A DNA stretch of 64,000 nucleotides, taken from contig JAJRQG010000121.1 in NCBI GenBank assembly GCA_024280395.1, positions 27,771-91,770 on the forward strand, written 5' to 3'. Within the stretch, counting starts at the first letter, position 1. Every line of letters begins with the position of its first letter. The DNA is from Gammaproteobacteria bacterium (GTDB lineage Bacteria > Pseudomonadota > Gammaproteobacteria > Xanthomonadales > Marinicellaceae). Below are positions 36,542 through 46,503 of this stretch, one piece after another. The notes below the pieces were generated by a model. It made no database searches, had not been told where the DNA came from, and saw only the letters and a program-made list of their open reading frames with translations. The translations under genes and the position numbers were made by a program.

Positions 36542-38557
36542 TTAATACTCCTCAGTTGGCAACTTGAAATCTTGTACTGAAAGTCTTAACTCATTCGCTA
36601 ATTCCACTAAGTTTCCAATCGATTCCGCCGTTTGCTGAGTTCCTACGGATGTCTGAGTAGTAATTTCTTGAATTACGTTCATCGTTCCAGAAATATTGGT
36701 TGCAGCTACCGATTGTTGTTTAGCCGATTCTGAAATATTTTGAATCAACTCTGCCAAATCGTTTGATACTGCTTCAATCTCTGCTAATGCATCTCCAGCA
36801 TTCTCAGTGCGTTTTGCACCATCCACTACTTCTGATGTTGTTTGTTCCATCGAAGCAACTGCTTCATTGGTATCTGATTGAATGGCTTGTACCAACGACT
36901 CAATTTGCTTTGTTGCATTGGATGTTCTTTCAGCTAACGACTGTACCTCATCAGCAACCACCGCAAAACCACGACCAGCTTCACCCGCTGATGCTGCTTG
37001 AATCGCAGCGTTCAATGCCAGAATATTTGTTTGTTCAGAAATATCATTAATTAATTCTACAATATTACCAATTTCTTGAGATGATTCACCCAATCGCTTA
37101 ATACGTTTCGAAGTTTCTTGTATCTGATTACGAATATTATCCATACCTTCAATAGTTTGGCGTACAATTTCTGCGCCATTATGCGCAATCAGTACTGAAC
37201 GTTGTGCCACATCGGCTGACTCTAATGAATTTATAGATACCTCATCAATGGAAACAGCAATCTCATTAATCGCAGCAGATGCATTGGTAATTTGATGAGC
37301 CTGATGCTCTGATGCTTCTGCAAGGTGTAACGCTGTTGCTTGTGCTTCTTGTGCCGCCGATGCCACACCAACTGATGCGTCATTAATGGTTTTTACCAAG
37401 CTTCTCAATGCCTCAATTGCAAAGTTTATCGAGTCAGCAATTGCTCCAGTTACGTCCTCACTTACAGTTGCATTTACAGTTAAATCTCCGTCGGCCAATG
37501 AACCCATTTCATCCAATAGTCGCAAAATCGCCAATTGATTTCTATCATTCAACTCTTGTGCTTCTTTTGCACGTTTACGGTCATTTTTAGTTAATGAAAA
37601 CAGAATATAGAATAACCACAATACCGACAATGCTCCCAATGCATATTGAGCCTCAACTGATGGAATCTTAGTTTTAATATTCGCTAAACGTTCAGAAAGG
37701 TCCTTAGCTCTTTCTACCAAAGCAGGTGTGTCACTCGCTATGTCATCTGTAGCTATTTGCGCTTCAAACAAGTCTTGAGCATTCATTACCTCTTCGATAT
37801 CACCTTGCAAGCCATTAAAAATATTATAAACACCACCCAAAAGTTCAATGATATTCTTATTTGAAACCGCTTTTATATTCTCATCACCATTAAACATACC
37901 ATTCAATACTTTTGAAAACCTCACTGTATCATCTTTCAAGTCATCTGCAGCTTGAACAGCGTTCATGCCACCTTTAAGAACCTCACCCATCCTTCTTAAC
38001 ATTCTATCGGCCAACACCAATTGTTGTCCTGCTAATCTGATTTGCTGCCTTGTTCCTTTAATCTTTACAAGTTGTTTAACAACTTCATCACTTTTCGCCT
38101 GTAATAAAGGTATTTGTTCAGCAAATTTATTATAAATCTCTGACATATCCTGAATTAGCACTTGTTTTTCTAATACTCTATCAACGTTCTGATTGATTGT
38201 ATTCCAGGTTTTACTGACGGAATCCAATGAATCATTTACAATCACAGGGACTTTTGGATAGTTACTATTTCCATTCTCTAACGAATCAATTTTAATAGCT
38301 ATCACATCTCTTTTAAGCTTCAAATCATCGAATGAATTTTTATCTCCCGTAGCTGCAAGAATCGCATGTTGAGCCAATTGTTGCGCCTTAATCTGAATAT
38401 CATCTGTCGCAGTAATATGGTCTCGCCTATTGGACTCCAAATTACTCAACCCAATTGAATTGACAATAAAGCCAATAATTAACAGTAACAAAATGACAAC
38501 TTGCCACATTGGCAAGGTTTTTGTTTGGCCGCCTAAATCGCTTGACGTTACACTCAT
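36542..38557 (-). CDS. pilJ: PilJ methyl-accepting chemoreceptor
   Basis: A 671-residue inner-membrane receptor. Membrane helix 1 is [20 protein letters not shown] (~18-37). The helical periplasmic PilJ domain extends to about 305 and contains [19 protein letters not shown], a PilJ-type sensor motif. Helix 2 (~307-326) and a HAMP-like linker precede a cytoplasmic signalling domain with the hairpin tip [19 protein letters not shown] and [18 protein letters not shown]. In Pseudomonas PilJ senses pilus status or PilA and controls ChpA. Ribosome-binding AAAAGAGAG lies just upstream of the ATG. Confidence 0.94.
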   Translation of the reverse strand: MSVTSSDLGGQTKTLPMWQVVILLLLIIGFIVNSIGLSNLESNRRDHITATDDIQIKAQQLAQHAILAATGDKNSFDDLKLKRDVIAIKIDSLENGNSNYPKVPVIVNDSLDSVSKTWNTINQNVDRVLEKQVLIQDMSEIYNKFAEQIPLLQAKSDEVVKQLVKIKGTRQQIRLAGQQLVLADRMLRRMGEVLKGGMNAVQAADDLKDDTVRFSKVLNGMFNGDENIKAVSNKNIIELLGGVYNIFNGLQGDIEEVMNAQDLFEAQIATDDIASDTPALVERAKDLSERLANIKTKIPSVEAQYALGALSVLWLFYILFSLTKNDRKRAKEAQELNDRNQLAILRLLDEMGSLADGDLTVNATVSEDVTGAIADSINFAIEALRSLVKTINDASVGVASAAQEAQATALHLAEASEHQAHQITNASAAINEIAVSIDEVSINSLESADVAQRSVLIAHNGAEIVRQTIEGMDNIRNQIQETSKRIKRLGESSQEIGNIVELINDISEQTNILALNAAIQAASAGEAGRGFAVVADEVQSLAERTSNATKQIESLVQAIQSDTNEAVASMEQTTSEVVDGAKRTENAGDALAEIEAVSNDLAELIQNISESAKQQSVAATNISGTMNVIQEITTQTSVGTQQTAESIGNLVELANELRLSVQDFKLPTEEY

Positions 38558-38577
38558 AGTTTCACTCTCTTTTTTGT

Positions 38578-39120
38578 TTATACTACTGCTGCATTTTGAA
38601 AAGCAGAGTCATTAATCAATAGTTCATCTTCTAAAACATTCCAAACGCTTTCTTCTTCTTTATATGCTATATTAGAATATTTAACATCTTCCTTCTTTTT
38701 TGACTTACTTTGTTTCTGAATTTGCTTTTTTAAGAAATGTTTCTGGCCAAAAACTTCATCAACCACCAAACCAATTTGTCCTACTAACTGGTTAATAACT
38801 ACCATCCTTGTGTGTGCTGTAATTTTGGTTGGTTTCTTATACAAAAAAGCTTTGAAATCAATTATCGGGAGCAAATTACCCCGAATGTTACCCAACCCAA
38901 GCACCCAAGGTGCAATCCCTGGAATCTTTGTTGTTTCAGCAATAATTAAGACTTCCACAATCTTGTCAATTGCCAATACATAATTGATTTCATCAATTTT
39001 AAAACCAACTCCAGACCATTGGTTTTTAACTTCTACTTTTTGAACCTCAACCTTATGTTTTAAACTAAGTCGCTCATATTCAGTTAGTAACTCAAATGGT
39101 TTTACACTATTTTTCAACAT
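38578..39120 (-). CDS. pilI: PilI, CheW-like adaptor
   Basis: A 180-residue CheW-domain protein: [47 protein letters not shown] and [21 protein letters not shown] match PilI. It couples PilJ to ChpA at the cell pole. It starts 2 bp after the pilG stop and 20 bp before pilJ. A basic stretch ([11 protein letters not shown]) near residues 137-147 is a lineage-specific linker. Confidence 0.92.
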   Translation of the reverse strand: MLKNSVKPFELLTEYERLSLKHKVEVQKVEVKNQWSGVGFKIDEINYVLAIDKIVEVLIIAETTKIPGIAPWVLGLGNIRGNLLPIIDFKAFLYKKPTKITAHTRMVVINQLVGQIGLVVDEVFGQKHFLKKQIQKQSKSKKKEDVKYSNIAYKEEESVWNVLEDELLINDSAFQNAAVV

Positions 39121-39122
39121 AT

Positions 39123-39524
39123 TTAACTTACCTTAATATGGGCTTTTATTGCATCTAGAAGCTCTTCTTTTGTAAATGGCTTTGTCAAATAAAGTTCAGC
39201 CCCTACAATTTTTCCTTTAGCCTTGTCGAACAATCCGTCTTTTGATGAAAGCATAATGACCGGAGTTGCTTTGAATTCTTGATTCATTTTGATTAGTGCG
39301 CAAGTTTTATATCCATCTAAGCGCGGCATCATAATGTCTACAAATATTATATCGGGATGAAGATCGGAGATTAACGAGAGGGCTTCGTAGCCATTCTCTA
39401 CTGAAACCACATCACAGCCTTCTTTTTTTAATAGAGTTTCTGCTGTTCTTCGGATGGTCTTAGAATCATCTATTACCATGACCTTTAAACCATTTAGATC
39501 CAACTCTGTATTATTTTCGCTCAC
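39123..39524 (-). CDS. pilG: PilG, single-domain response regulator
   Basis: A 133-residue receiver domain nearly superimposable on Pseudomonas PilG over LKVMVIDDSKTIRRTAETLL, IIFVDIMMPRLDGY (phospho-acceptor Asp63), PVIMLSSKDGLFDKAKG and YLTKPFTKEELLDAIKAH. It controls pilus extension and cAMP signalling. The start is GTG with SD AAAGGG 7 nt upstream. It is the first gene of the operon; no pilH follows, so the retraction-side regulator is absent from this locus. Confidence 0.94.
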   Translation of the reverse strand: MSENNTELDLNGLKVMVIDDSKTIRRTAETLLKKEGCDVVSVENGYEALSLISDLHPDIIFVDIMMPRLDGYKTCALIKMNQEFKATPVIMLSSKDGLFDKAKGKIVGAELYLTKPFTKEELLDAIKAHIKVS

Positions 39525-40050
39525 TGATTTACCCTTTGTTCATTTTGTTTAATTAAATTAAGATTATTTTTTTGCATATTAATTATAGTAGATATTTAAA
39601 ACTTAATACAACCAAAAATCCAATTCCAAGCCTAGGATACTGCAAATGATTTGATTTTTCACCTATTATTTACTAAATCTTTTTTCTAAGTCGATTGCTC
39701 CACTCTGAAAATCCAGCCTAAAACTACAAAACCAAAAGGTATTCCTGTACATTTCTGTTAAATAATAAAAAAAACAATCCTACAAACCCAATCATTATGA
39801 CTAACCTGTTCAAACTTAAATTTTAGTTAAAAATTAAGTTTCACTATTAAATTAAAGTCTTAACAAATTGTGCTAACTTAGTATTATCTAAGAAAATAAC
39901 TCATTTCTTCTTGCATTTCAAATGATAAGCTAAATTTATTTCAAATATTCCTGTTTTAGCTATTATTCCATATTTGGATGATTAAGTGCTTTGAATTTAG
40001 TACAATAAAAAAAAGTACTAGAATTTTACAAATAGTGAGACTATAAACAC
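39525..40050. other. 526-bp AT-rich intergenic region between pilG and gshB
   Basis: No gene-like frame is supported here. It holds the divergent promoters of the pil-chp operon and gshB. A short palindrome TAGTAC...GTACTA (39998-40020, 11-nt A-rich loop) lies about 30 bp upstream of the gshB ATG and could be an operator or promoter structure. The middle (39600-39960) is simple AT-rich sequence without repeats I can define. Confidence 0.5.
39582..39611 (-). promoter_or_regulatory. Probable pil-chp operon promoter
   Basis: Minus-strand perfect -10 TATAAT (39587-39582) has an 18-bp spacer to a weak -35 TTGTAT (39611-39606). The leader to the pilG GTG is about 50 nt. A weak -35 next to a perfect -10 is compatible with activator control. 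Confidence 0.45.
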
Positions 40051-40995
40051 ATGAAAATCGGCATTTTAATGGACCCCATTGAAGGTATAAATACCAAAAA
40101 AGACTCAACTTTTGCCATGATGCTCGAAGCACAAGCGAGAAATCACGAAATTCACTGTATGACACAAAATGACATCTTTGTGCAAGATCACAAACCTTAT
40201 GGAAATACCAAAACCATCAATCTCACTGATAGAAAAACGAATTTCTTTGAATATCTAACCGAACAAACTATTCAACTTTCCGATTTAGATGCTATCTTGA
40301 TGCGCAAGGATCCTCCTTTTGATATGGAATACATAATGGATACCTATGTACTAGACATGGCTAAGCAACTTGGCGTTTTAATTGTCAACAACCCTCAAGC
40401 TTTAAGAGATGCCAATGAAAAATTTTTTACAGAAGCCTTTCCTGAGTTTAGCCCACAGTGCATAATATCTAGAAACCCTGAACACATTAAAAATTTCGCA
40501 AAGAAATTAGACAAAGTCATTATTAAACCGATGGATGGCATGGGTGGAGCCTCAATTTTTCAAACAGGTAAGCACGATAAGAACCTCAATGTTATTATTG
40601 AAACCGTCACAAATGATGGAACAAGAACAACAATGGCGCAAGAATTTATTCCAGAAATCACAGATGGAGACAAAAGAATTCTTATCATCAATGGCAAGCC
40701 TGTTCCTTACGCATTGGCTAGAATACCCTCTGATGAAGATTTTCGTGGCAATTTAGCCAAAGGTGGTACGGGGGAAGGACGACCGTTAACAGATTATGAT
40801 TACAAAATTTGTGAAGTAGTCGGCCCTAAATTAAAAGAAATGGGTATATTATTTGCAGGCATAGATGTCATAGGCTCACATTTAACCGAAGTCAATGTGA
40901 CTAGCCCTACATGCATAAGAGAGCTTGACGAGCAATTTGGATTAAATATTGCTGGTCAATTATTCGATGAAATTGAGAAATTAATTAAACAGTGA
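40051..40995 (+). CDS. gshB: Glutathione synthetase
   Basis: A 314-residue ATP-grasp enzyme that joins glycine to gamma-glutamylcysteine. It begins MKIGILMDPIEGINTKKDSTFAMMLEAQ, typical of GshB. MRKDPPFDMEYIMDTYVLD, VNNPQALRDANEKFF, KPMDGMGGASIF (ATP-binding loop), RFRGN-like DFRGNLAKGGTGEG and EVNVTSPT are visible. Length matches (~315). It opens the conserved block gshB-tonB-yqgE-yqgF-pyrB and overlaps the next gene by GTGA. Confidence 0.97.
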   Translation: MKIGILMDPIEGINTKKDSTFAMMLEAQARNHEIHCMTQNDIFVQDHKPYGNTKTINLTDRKTNFFEYLTEQTIQLSDLDAILMRKDPPFDMEYIMDTYVLDMAKQLGVLIVNNPQALRDANEKFFTEAFPEFSPQCIISRNPEHIKNFAKKLDKVIIKPMDGMGGASIFQTGKHDKNLNVIIETVTNDGTRTTMAQEFIPEITDGDKRILIINGKPVPYALARIPSDEDFRGNLAKGGTGEGRPLTDYDYKICEVVGPKLKEMGILFAGIDVIGSHLTEVNVTSPTCIRELDEQFGLNIAGQLFDEIEKLIKQ

Positions 40996-41849
40996 AACCC
41001 CAAATCTCCACAACAGACAAGAATATTCTAACCTTTACCCTTAGTGCTTTATTAATCAGCGCCTTAGTATTGGGCATTGTATTCACCCTTGAAGATGAAA
41101 CCAACAATGAAGCTTTGCCCACACTTGATGTGATTTTGTCAAAAAACAAAAGCCAAGAAACACCTGACAAGGCTGATTACTTGGCGCAAAATGACCAACA
41201 AGGTGGCGGAGATTCTGAAAAGCATGTTCGGCCGCAAAATATAAAGACAGGAATAGCCGCAGATGACCAAGGCAACCACCTCATAGAACAAGTTGAAAAC
41301 ACACCCAACATCAAAGAAATCAAGAATACACAACTCATAGTCACGAGCCAATCAGATATCAGTGTCCAATCCGCCAAGTCAGCCCCAGACATAGTTAATA
41401 AACAGAACACCAACGATGCTCCTCTGACCAAAAATCAAAAATTAGCAAAGCTAGAAAACAACATCTCCGATAGATTAGAAGCCTATGCTAAAAGACCAAA
41501 ATCTAAATACATTTCAGCCAGTACAAAATCTTATGAATTTGCCAACTACATGCAAGTCTGGGTCAAAAAAATCGAGAGAGTCAGCAATTTAAACTATCCA
41601 GAAGAAGCAAAAAAAAGGGGTTTTGTTGGCACATTGATCATGACTGTTGGCATCAATTCCGAAGGAACCATTAAAGATATTAAGATAATTCAATCCTCAG
41701 GGTACAAATCCATTGATGATGCGGCCGAACACTTGGTACAATTGTCCGGCCCTTTTGAGGCAATTCCTGAAAACAAAAACAAAATTGACATTTTGTACAT
41801 TACCAGAACTTGGCAATTTTTACCCGGTAACAAATTAAAACAAAAATAA
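40992..41849 (+). CDS. TonB-family energy-transducer-like protein
   Basis: A 285-residue protein starting with GTG that overlaps the gshB stop. One N-terminal membrane helix (residues ~12-33, FTLSALLISALVLGIVF) is followed by a long polar periplasmic linker. A C-terminal TonB domain has NLNYPEEAKKRGFVGTLIMTVGINSEGTIKDIKIIQSSGYKSIDDAA. The linker lacks the long Pro-Glu/Pro-Lys repeats of canonical TonB, and no exbB/exbD adjoin. It is located as in Pseudomonas and Xanthomonas between gshB and yqgE. Whether it energises a receptor such as the one at 13.8-16.1 kb is unknown. Confidence 0.87.
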   Translation: MKPQISTTDKNILTFTLSALLISALVLGIVFTLEDETNNEALPTLDVILSKNKSQETPDKADYLAQNDQQGGGDSEKHVRPQNIKTGIAADDQGNHLIEQVENTPNIKEIKNTQLIVTSQSDISVQSAKSAPDIVNKQNTNDAPLTKNQKLAKLENNISDRLEAYAKRPKSKYISASTKSYEFANYMQVWVKKIERVSNLNYPEEAKKRGFVGTLIMTVGINSEGTIKDIKIIQSSGYKSIDDAAEHLVQLSGPFEAIPENKNKIDILYITRTWQFLPGNKLKQK

Positions 41850-42391
41850 TGGACTTTAATCATCAAATACTGATTGCATTACCTGACATGCAAGACAAAC
41901 GATTCAACCAAGCGATTATTCTCGTCTGTGAACACAACGAAGATGGCGCTATGGGACTGGTACTGAACCACCCAATGAAAATCAATACCGAACAAATATT
42001 TACCGATTTAGACTTAAATGAACCACAAAAAAACCATACTGTGCTTGATGGCGGCCCTTTGAATAAAAACTGCGGTTTTGTTATTCATCAAAACAATCAG
42101 TTGTATAAAAGCTCAATTAATATACAAAATAACTTAACACTAACCACATCGAAGGATTTGCTGGATGATATTTCCAATCATGTATTTGCAGAGAAATGGC
42201 AATTTATCTTGGGCTATTCAGGCTGGACCAGCGATCAATTGGAATCTGAAATTGCAGAAAACACATGGTTAACCTGTCCGCTTGATTTAGATTTAATATT
42301 CAACACACCAAAAGAACAACAATGGAAAAAAGCCTTATCACTCATTGGAATAGATAACTACCAAACAATTATGGGGGCTGGTCATGCTTGA
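41849..42391 (+). CDS. yqgE: YqgE/AlgH family protein (UPF0301)
   Basis: A 180-residue cytosolic protein: HQILIALPDMQDKRFNQAIILVCEHNEDGAMGLVLNHPM is the family N-terminus, followed by VLDGGPLNKNCGFVIH and FILGYSGWTSDQLESEIAENTWL. In Pseudomonas AlgH affects alginate and virulence regulation, but its biochemical function is not established. Its ATG overlaps the TAA of the TonB-like gene, and its end overlaps yqgF by 8 bp, so the genes are translationally coupled. Confidence 0.95.
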   Translation: MDFNHQILIALPDMQDKRFNQAIILVCEHNEDGAMGLVLNHPMKINTEQIFTDLDLNEPQKNHTVLDGGPLNKNCGFVIHQNNQLYKSSINIQNNLTLTTSKDLLDDISNHVFAEKWQFILGYSGWTSDQLESEIAENTWLTCPLDLDLIFNTPKEQQWKKALSLIGIDNYQTIMGAGHA

Positions 42392-42857
42392 TAATAACCA
42401 ATCAGGACCAAGATATCCCGGCAGTCAGTATCCAAGTTGTAGTTATATTGGTATCGATTTTGGCATGGTTAATATTGGCATTGCATTGGGGCAATCCATT
42501 ACAGGCATGTCTGCAGCTTTAAAAACCATTCACGTCAAAAATAAAAAATTTACATGGCATGAATTGGATGAAATTATGGAACAATGGCGCCCAGCAGCTA
42601 TTATTATTGGCTTGCCTTTAACCGAGGATGGCCAAGAACAATTAATCACTAGACAAACCAGTAATTTTGCAAAAAAACTCATCATTCGATACAAAATACC
42701 AGTGCATGAAATAGATGAACGCTACAGTTCAATGCAAGCCCAAGAAGACTTCTCTGAAGCCCGCAAACAAGGCCATGCCAAAAGAAAACATGGCAAAGAT
42801 TTGGATGCCCATGCAGCCAAAAACATTTTACAAAGATGGTTAGACTCTCAAGCATGA
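42384..42857 (+). CDS. yqgF: YqgF/RuvX Holliday-junction resolvase-like / pre-16S rRNA nuclease
   Basis: A 157-residue RNase H-fold protein. YIGIDFGMVNIGIALGQ carries the first catalytic Asp, IIIGLPLTEDGQEQ the middle strand, and HEIDERYSSMQAQ plus LDAHAAKNILQRWLD the remaining acidic residues. YqgF processes the 5' end of 16S rRNA and has been proposed as a Holliday-junction resolvase. The start overlaps yqgE by 8 bp, and the stop overlaps pyrB by ATGA. Confidence 0.94.
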   Translation: MLDNNQSGPRYPGSQYPSCSYIGIDFGMVNIGIALGQSITGMSAALKTIHVKNKKFTWHELDEIMEQWRPAAIIIGLPLTEDGQEQLITRQTSNFAKKLIIRYKIPVHEIDERYSSMQAQEDFSEARKQGHAKRKHGKDLDAHAAKNILQRWLDSQA

Positions 42858-43753
42858 AACATTTAATTGACATCAAAGATTTATCTGCAGACGAAATCTT
42901 TAATGTTTTTTCACAAACTCTTGAAATAAAAAACAATTCTAAGAAAAAAAACAGCAAGATATTACGCGGCAAAACCATTGCCAATTTGTTCTTTGAAAAT
43001 AGCACAAGAACTCTGGTTTCTTTTGAATTGGCAGCCAAAAGATTGGGCGCACATGTGGTTAATGTCAATATAGGTAAAAGTTCAACAACAAAGGGTGAAA
43101 CTCTAAGAGATACGATCCAAACACTTGAAGCCATGCAAGTTGATGCCTTTGTTGTCAGACACACTGAAAATCAAATTTGTGAAAAAATCAAAAGCTGGTT
43201 AAAGTCCAAAACAGTATTAATTAATGCTGGAGATGGCAACAACCAACATCCTACTCAGGGTTTACTTGATGTGTTTACCATTTTACAACACAAGAAAAAT
43301 ACAGAAGAGTTAAAAATCACCATTATTGGTGACATCAAAAATTCACGTGTGGCCAATTCTTTAATAGACTGTTTACACATTCTGGGGAACAAAAATATTC
43401 ACCTGTTTGGTCCAGAAAAACTATTACCAGTATCACATGACAAAGCACATATTGACACATCAATGCATGCAGCGATAGAAAATACAGATGTGATTATCAT
43501 GTTACGTATCCAAAAAGAGCGTATTCAAGACAATAATATTCCCGATTTGGACAATTACCACAGTAATTTTGGGCTAAACAGAACTTCACTTTCCCATGCC
43601 AAACCCAGTTGTATTGTTATGCACCCAGGCCCCATCAATCGTGAATTAGAAATCAGTTCAGAAATTGCTGATAGCACTCCTTCCGTTATTTTAGAACAGG
43701 TGCAAAATGGCGTACTGATTCGCCAAGCCGTTTTGAAATTACTATTGGGATAA
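42854..43753 (+). CDS. pyrB: Aspartate carbamoyltransferase catalytic subunit
   Basis: A 299-residue enzyme committing carbamoyl phosphate and aspartate to pyrimidine synthesis. The ATG at 42854 is chosen because it couples by ATGA to yqgF; in-frame codons further upstream lie within yqgF. Motifs: FENSTRTLVSFELAAKRLG (carbamoyl-phosphate site), SSTTKGETLRDTI, DGNNQHPTQGLLD, and MHPGPINRELEI. There is no pyrI or pyrC next to it, and pyrR is missing from the usual yqgF-pyrR-pyrB order. It converges with the ceramidase-like gene and overlaps it by 12 bp. Confidence 0.95.
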   Translation: MKHLIDIKDLSADEIFNVFSQTLEIKNNSKKKNSKILRGKTIANLFFENSTRTLVSFELAAKRLGAHVVNVNIGKSSTTKGETLRDTIQTLEAMQVDAFVVRHTENQICEKIKSWLKSKTVLINAGDGNNQHPTQGLLDVFTILQHKKNTEELKITIIGDIKNSRVANSLIDCLHILGNKNIHLFGPEKLLPVSHDKAHIDTSMHAAIENTDVIIMLRIQKERIQDNNIPDLDNYHSNFGLNRTSLSHAKPSCIVMHPGPINRELEISSEIADSTPSVILEQVQNGVLIRQAVLKLLLG

Positions 43754-44491
43754 TACTAACTTTCGCTTCTTATAGGAAAGTAACAGAATATACATGCCAA
43801 TTGCCGCAGCAACATGTTTTATGGCATGACCACTCATTAAACCACCCAATAATTCAAATATTTGATCATCATAGAACTCCAATACCTTAGCTAACACATA
43901 AGCCAAAAGCAACCACCAATATCCTGACACTTTGGTAAATTTAGAAGAATAAATGATTAAAATTAGCGGAATTAAAATAATGGGCAAAAACTGTACTAAG
44001 GCATAAAACCTCAAATCATCGGTAACTTGCCAATAAAATACTGAAGCTACGCCAACAATAAGCAGTGGAAACAACAATAACGCCCCTTTCCTTTCATCAA
44101 TAAATTCCGAAATTATGATTGAAAACAATGACATAAAAGCAATCGTCATGGGCAATCTATCCCAAACCAAGGTATGGTTACTCGGGTTCAAATGATAGTA
44201 TCCCGACCCAAAAGCCACCATTGCCACACCAAAGAACAATAGCCAATACGCCACTCCCATTTCTTTGATAATTTCCAAACGGTTTAATTGAGTCAAACCC
44301 ATTACACCGACAATCAAAAAGGGCAAATTGGACATGACATTCCAAAAATTAGGAATACCCAATATTTCATTGCCATCACTAAAGCCATGATAAGCCAAAT
44401 CTTGTGGAATCGGCTTTACAAAAAACATCCCGATGATTGCCAACAATGAGAATAACGTGATAAGCACTTTGCCTGTTTTATTATTTTGCAT
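43742..44491 (-). CDS. Ceramidase-like (CREST superfamily) membrane protein
   Basis: A 249-residue protein with about seven membrane helices. GFSDGNEILGIPNFWNVMSNLPFLIVG, FGSGYYHLNPSNHTLVWDRLPMTIAFMSL and the C-terminal GHAIKHVAAAIGMYIL carry the Asp, Ser and His residues of the CREST metal-hydrolase superfamily (alkaline ceramidase, PAQR). It probably cleaves an amide in a lipid, but the bacterial substrate is not known. The ATG overlaps the stop of the upstream aminotransferase by 1 bp, so the two are co-translated. Confidence 0.85.
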   Translation of the reverse strand: MQNNKTGKVLITLFSLLAIIGMFFVKPIPQDLAYHGFSDGNEILGIPNFWNVMSNLPFLIVGVMGLTQLNRLEIIKEMGVAYWLLFFGVAMVAFGSGYYHLNPSNHTLVWDRLPMTIAFMSLFSIIISEFIDERKGALLLFPLLIVGVASVFYWQVTDDLRFYALVQFLPIILIPLILIIYSSKFTKVSGYWWLLLAYVLAKVLEFYDDQIFELLGGLMSGHAIKHVAAAIGMYILLLSYKKRKLVLSQ

Positions 44492-45615
44492 TAACTTTCC
44501 CCTTTTACTTTCTTGAAAAACTCACTAAATTGATGATTTCCAAAGCCAATTCTTAATGCCTCTAAATCCGTCTTAAATAAATTGGAGGGATAAAGCAAAT
44601 ATTGACTTTGTGTTGCCACTTTTTCCAATAAACTATTGGCGTCCATTTTCGCTTTGACCTGCGCAAAAAGACAACAACCCACATTGGGCACAACAATTTC
44701 TACCTTCTGGTTTAGCAAGTTATTTAAGCCTGCTAACAAGGTCTTATTTTGTAAAATTATAGCCAAATTACGAGCAGTTAACTGTTCGTGCTTTTTTAAA
44801 ATAACTGAAGCCAATAACTCATCAATTTGACTGTTACAAATTGAAATATAACCTTTAATATCAATAACTTCATCAATAAATTGTTGATTCTTACAAACTA
44901 ACCACCCTACCCTAATCCCTGGAATGGCAAAGGCTTTAGAAATCACGCCAACACTGATGCCTTTATCATAAATATCTGCTACCGCTGGCAAACGATAATC
45001 CACACTGTGCTCCAAACCTCGGAACACCTCATCCGATAACAACCACACATCGTATTTTTTGCACAAAGCAACAATTTTCAATAAGTCATTTTCAGTTAGA
45101 GTTGCACCTGTTGGATTATGTGGAAAATTAATCACAAATAACCGACATCCTAACTTAAAATTTTCTTCGACTTCACCTAAATCCAAAGCCCAATTATTTT
45201 CGGCCTGCAAGTGTACGTAACTCACTTCACAACCGATATTCAAAGGAATTTGCACCAATGGCTCAAAAATAGGCGCAACGGCCAATACTTTATCATTTTC
45301 CTTCAACAATGCATAAAAAGCACAAAACAAAGCCTCCTGAGCACCGGCATGTGTCACCACATCTTCTATCGATATATTTTCATAATGACAATCCATCAAA
45401 GTCTGACGCAAAGCAAGAGTCCCTGCATCGGGTGTAAAACCCAAATTGACATTCTGCAAAATCGAATCAAAAGAACACCCAATGGTTTGCTCTAACTCAC
45501 CCTGAGTAAAAGGCTGTGGATTGGTATTGTGCATCGGAATCAATTTTTGATGGCTAAATTGATCAGAAATGCGCTTAGAAAAGCGCGCCATAGCTAGTTT
45601 TGGGAAGTTATTCAT
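44491..45615 (-). CDS. Class I/II PLP-dependent aminotransferase
   Basis: A 374-residue fold-type I aminotransferase. VVTHAGAQEALFCAFYALL (PLP phosphate cup), FVINFPHNPTGATLTENDL, WLLSDEVFRGLE (pyridine-N Asp) and VGVISKAFAIPGIRVGWLV with the PLP lysine are all visible, as is the terminal RIGFG arginine region. The amino-donor specificity cannot be read from the sequence. It is coupled to the ceramidase-like gene; a joint role in amine or lipid metabolism is possible but unsupported. An alternative start eight codons in (MARFSKR) exists. Confidence 0.88.
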   Translation of the reverse strand: MNNFPKLAMARFSKRISDQFSHQKLIPMHNTNPQPFTQGELEQTIGCSFDSILQNVNLGFTPDAGTLALRQTLMDCHYENISIEDVVTHAGAQEALFCAFYALLKENDKVLAVAPIFEPLVQIPLNIGCEVSYVHLQAENNWALDLGEVEENFKLGCRLFVINFPHNPTGATLTENDLLKIVALCKKYDVWLLSDEVFRGLEHSVDYRLPAVADIYDKGISVGVISKAFAIPGIRVGWLVCKNQQFIDEVIDIKGYISICNSQIDELLASVILKKHEQLTARNLAIILQNKTLLAGLNNLLNQKVEIVVPNVGCCLFAQVKAKMDANSLLEKVATQSQYLLYPSNLFKTDLEALRIGFGNHQFSEFFKKVKGES

Positions 45616-45657
45616 TTAAGTATTTGCCACGAAAAGACACGAAAATTACACGAAAAA
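45615..45657. repeat. ACGAAAA-rich short repeat
   Basis: Three near-copies of CACGAAAA occur in about 35 bp between the aminotransferase start and the lepB stop. Similar dispersed repeats are common in proteobacterial intergenic DNA. No further function is evident. Confidence 0.4.
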
Positions 45658-46503
45658 TCAATTAAACACATAATACAATTTACCTATAATGTTTTCTTCA
45701 GGAACAAAGCCCCATTGTTTGCTATCTGCTGACCTATGGCGATTATCTCCTAAAACAAAATATTCGCCATTAGGAACAACCCACTTTCCATCAGGTATCT
45801 TGCCACGATTCATATGCTGTATCTGATAGCTCTCATCATCAATTATCTCTTCGATTAAAATTTCAGAAAACCCATTAAACTTCAGGTTATGTTCCACAAT
45901 TATATTATTTAATATTAGAATATTATCACTATATGAAATAGAATCACCAGCAATCCCAACAACTCTCTTAAGATAATCTACATTACTATCTTGAGGATTT
46001 TCAAAAACGATAATATCTCCTCTTGCGATACTACATCTTTTCGTTATTGCAGTTTTTGATATGGGGTAACCAAAAAACTTATGGTTACCACATCCTTGTT
46101 TTTTCACCACAATATAATTACCACTGACAATATTAGGAGCCATTGATGAAGATGGTATGCTAAAGATTTCAAAAAAATAAACTTTTGCAATGAAATACGG
46201 TAAAGCAAATAAACTGAAAACTATTATTATTCCATACCAACGACTATACAACGGTCTTTTTTTACATATTTTTTTTGCTAACAAAAAAGTAACTATAGCG
46301 AATATAAAGGGCATCACAATACTTAAAGTCAATTTGATATTAGGGTTAATTTGAATTCTAAAAACCACAAATAATGCGGCCAAACCAAACACAGACATAA
46401 TAAATAAAAAAGCATATTTAGCTCTTGCCACATACAACATTCCAATTGGTGCGAATAAAAATCCCAACAACCCTGCAATCCACTTATTTGGTTTCCAATT
46501 CAT
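45658..46503 (-). CDS. lepB: Signal peptidase I with multi-span N-terminus
   Basis: A 281-residue S26A peptidase. The catalytic Ser120 is in SIPSSSMAPNIVSGNYIVV and Lys178 in VDYLKRVVGIAGDSI. The C-terminal box VPNGEYFVLGDNRHRSADSKQWGFV is complete. The first ~110 residues contain about four hydrophobic segments (8-28, 31-49, 58-78, 90-112) instead of the usual one or two. This could be an accessory signal peptidase paralogue rather than the essential lepB, which normally precedes rnc/era. It is monocistronic and followed upstream by a repeat-rich gap. Confidence 0.9.
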   Translation of the reverse strand: MNWKPNKWIAGLLGFLFAPIGMLYVARAKYAFLFIMSVFGLAALFVVFRIQINPNIKLTLSIVMPFIFAIVTFLLAKKICKKRPLYSRWYGIIIVFSLFALPYFIAKVYFFEIFSIPSSSMAPNIVSGNYIVVKKQGCGNHKFFGYPISKTAITKRCSIARGDIIVFENPQDSNVDYLKRVVGIAGDSISYSDNILILNNIIVEHNLKFNGFSEILIEEIIDDESYQIQHMNRGKIPDGKWVVPNGEYFVLGDNRHRSADSKQWGFVPEENIIGKLYYVFN

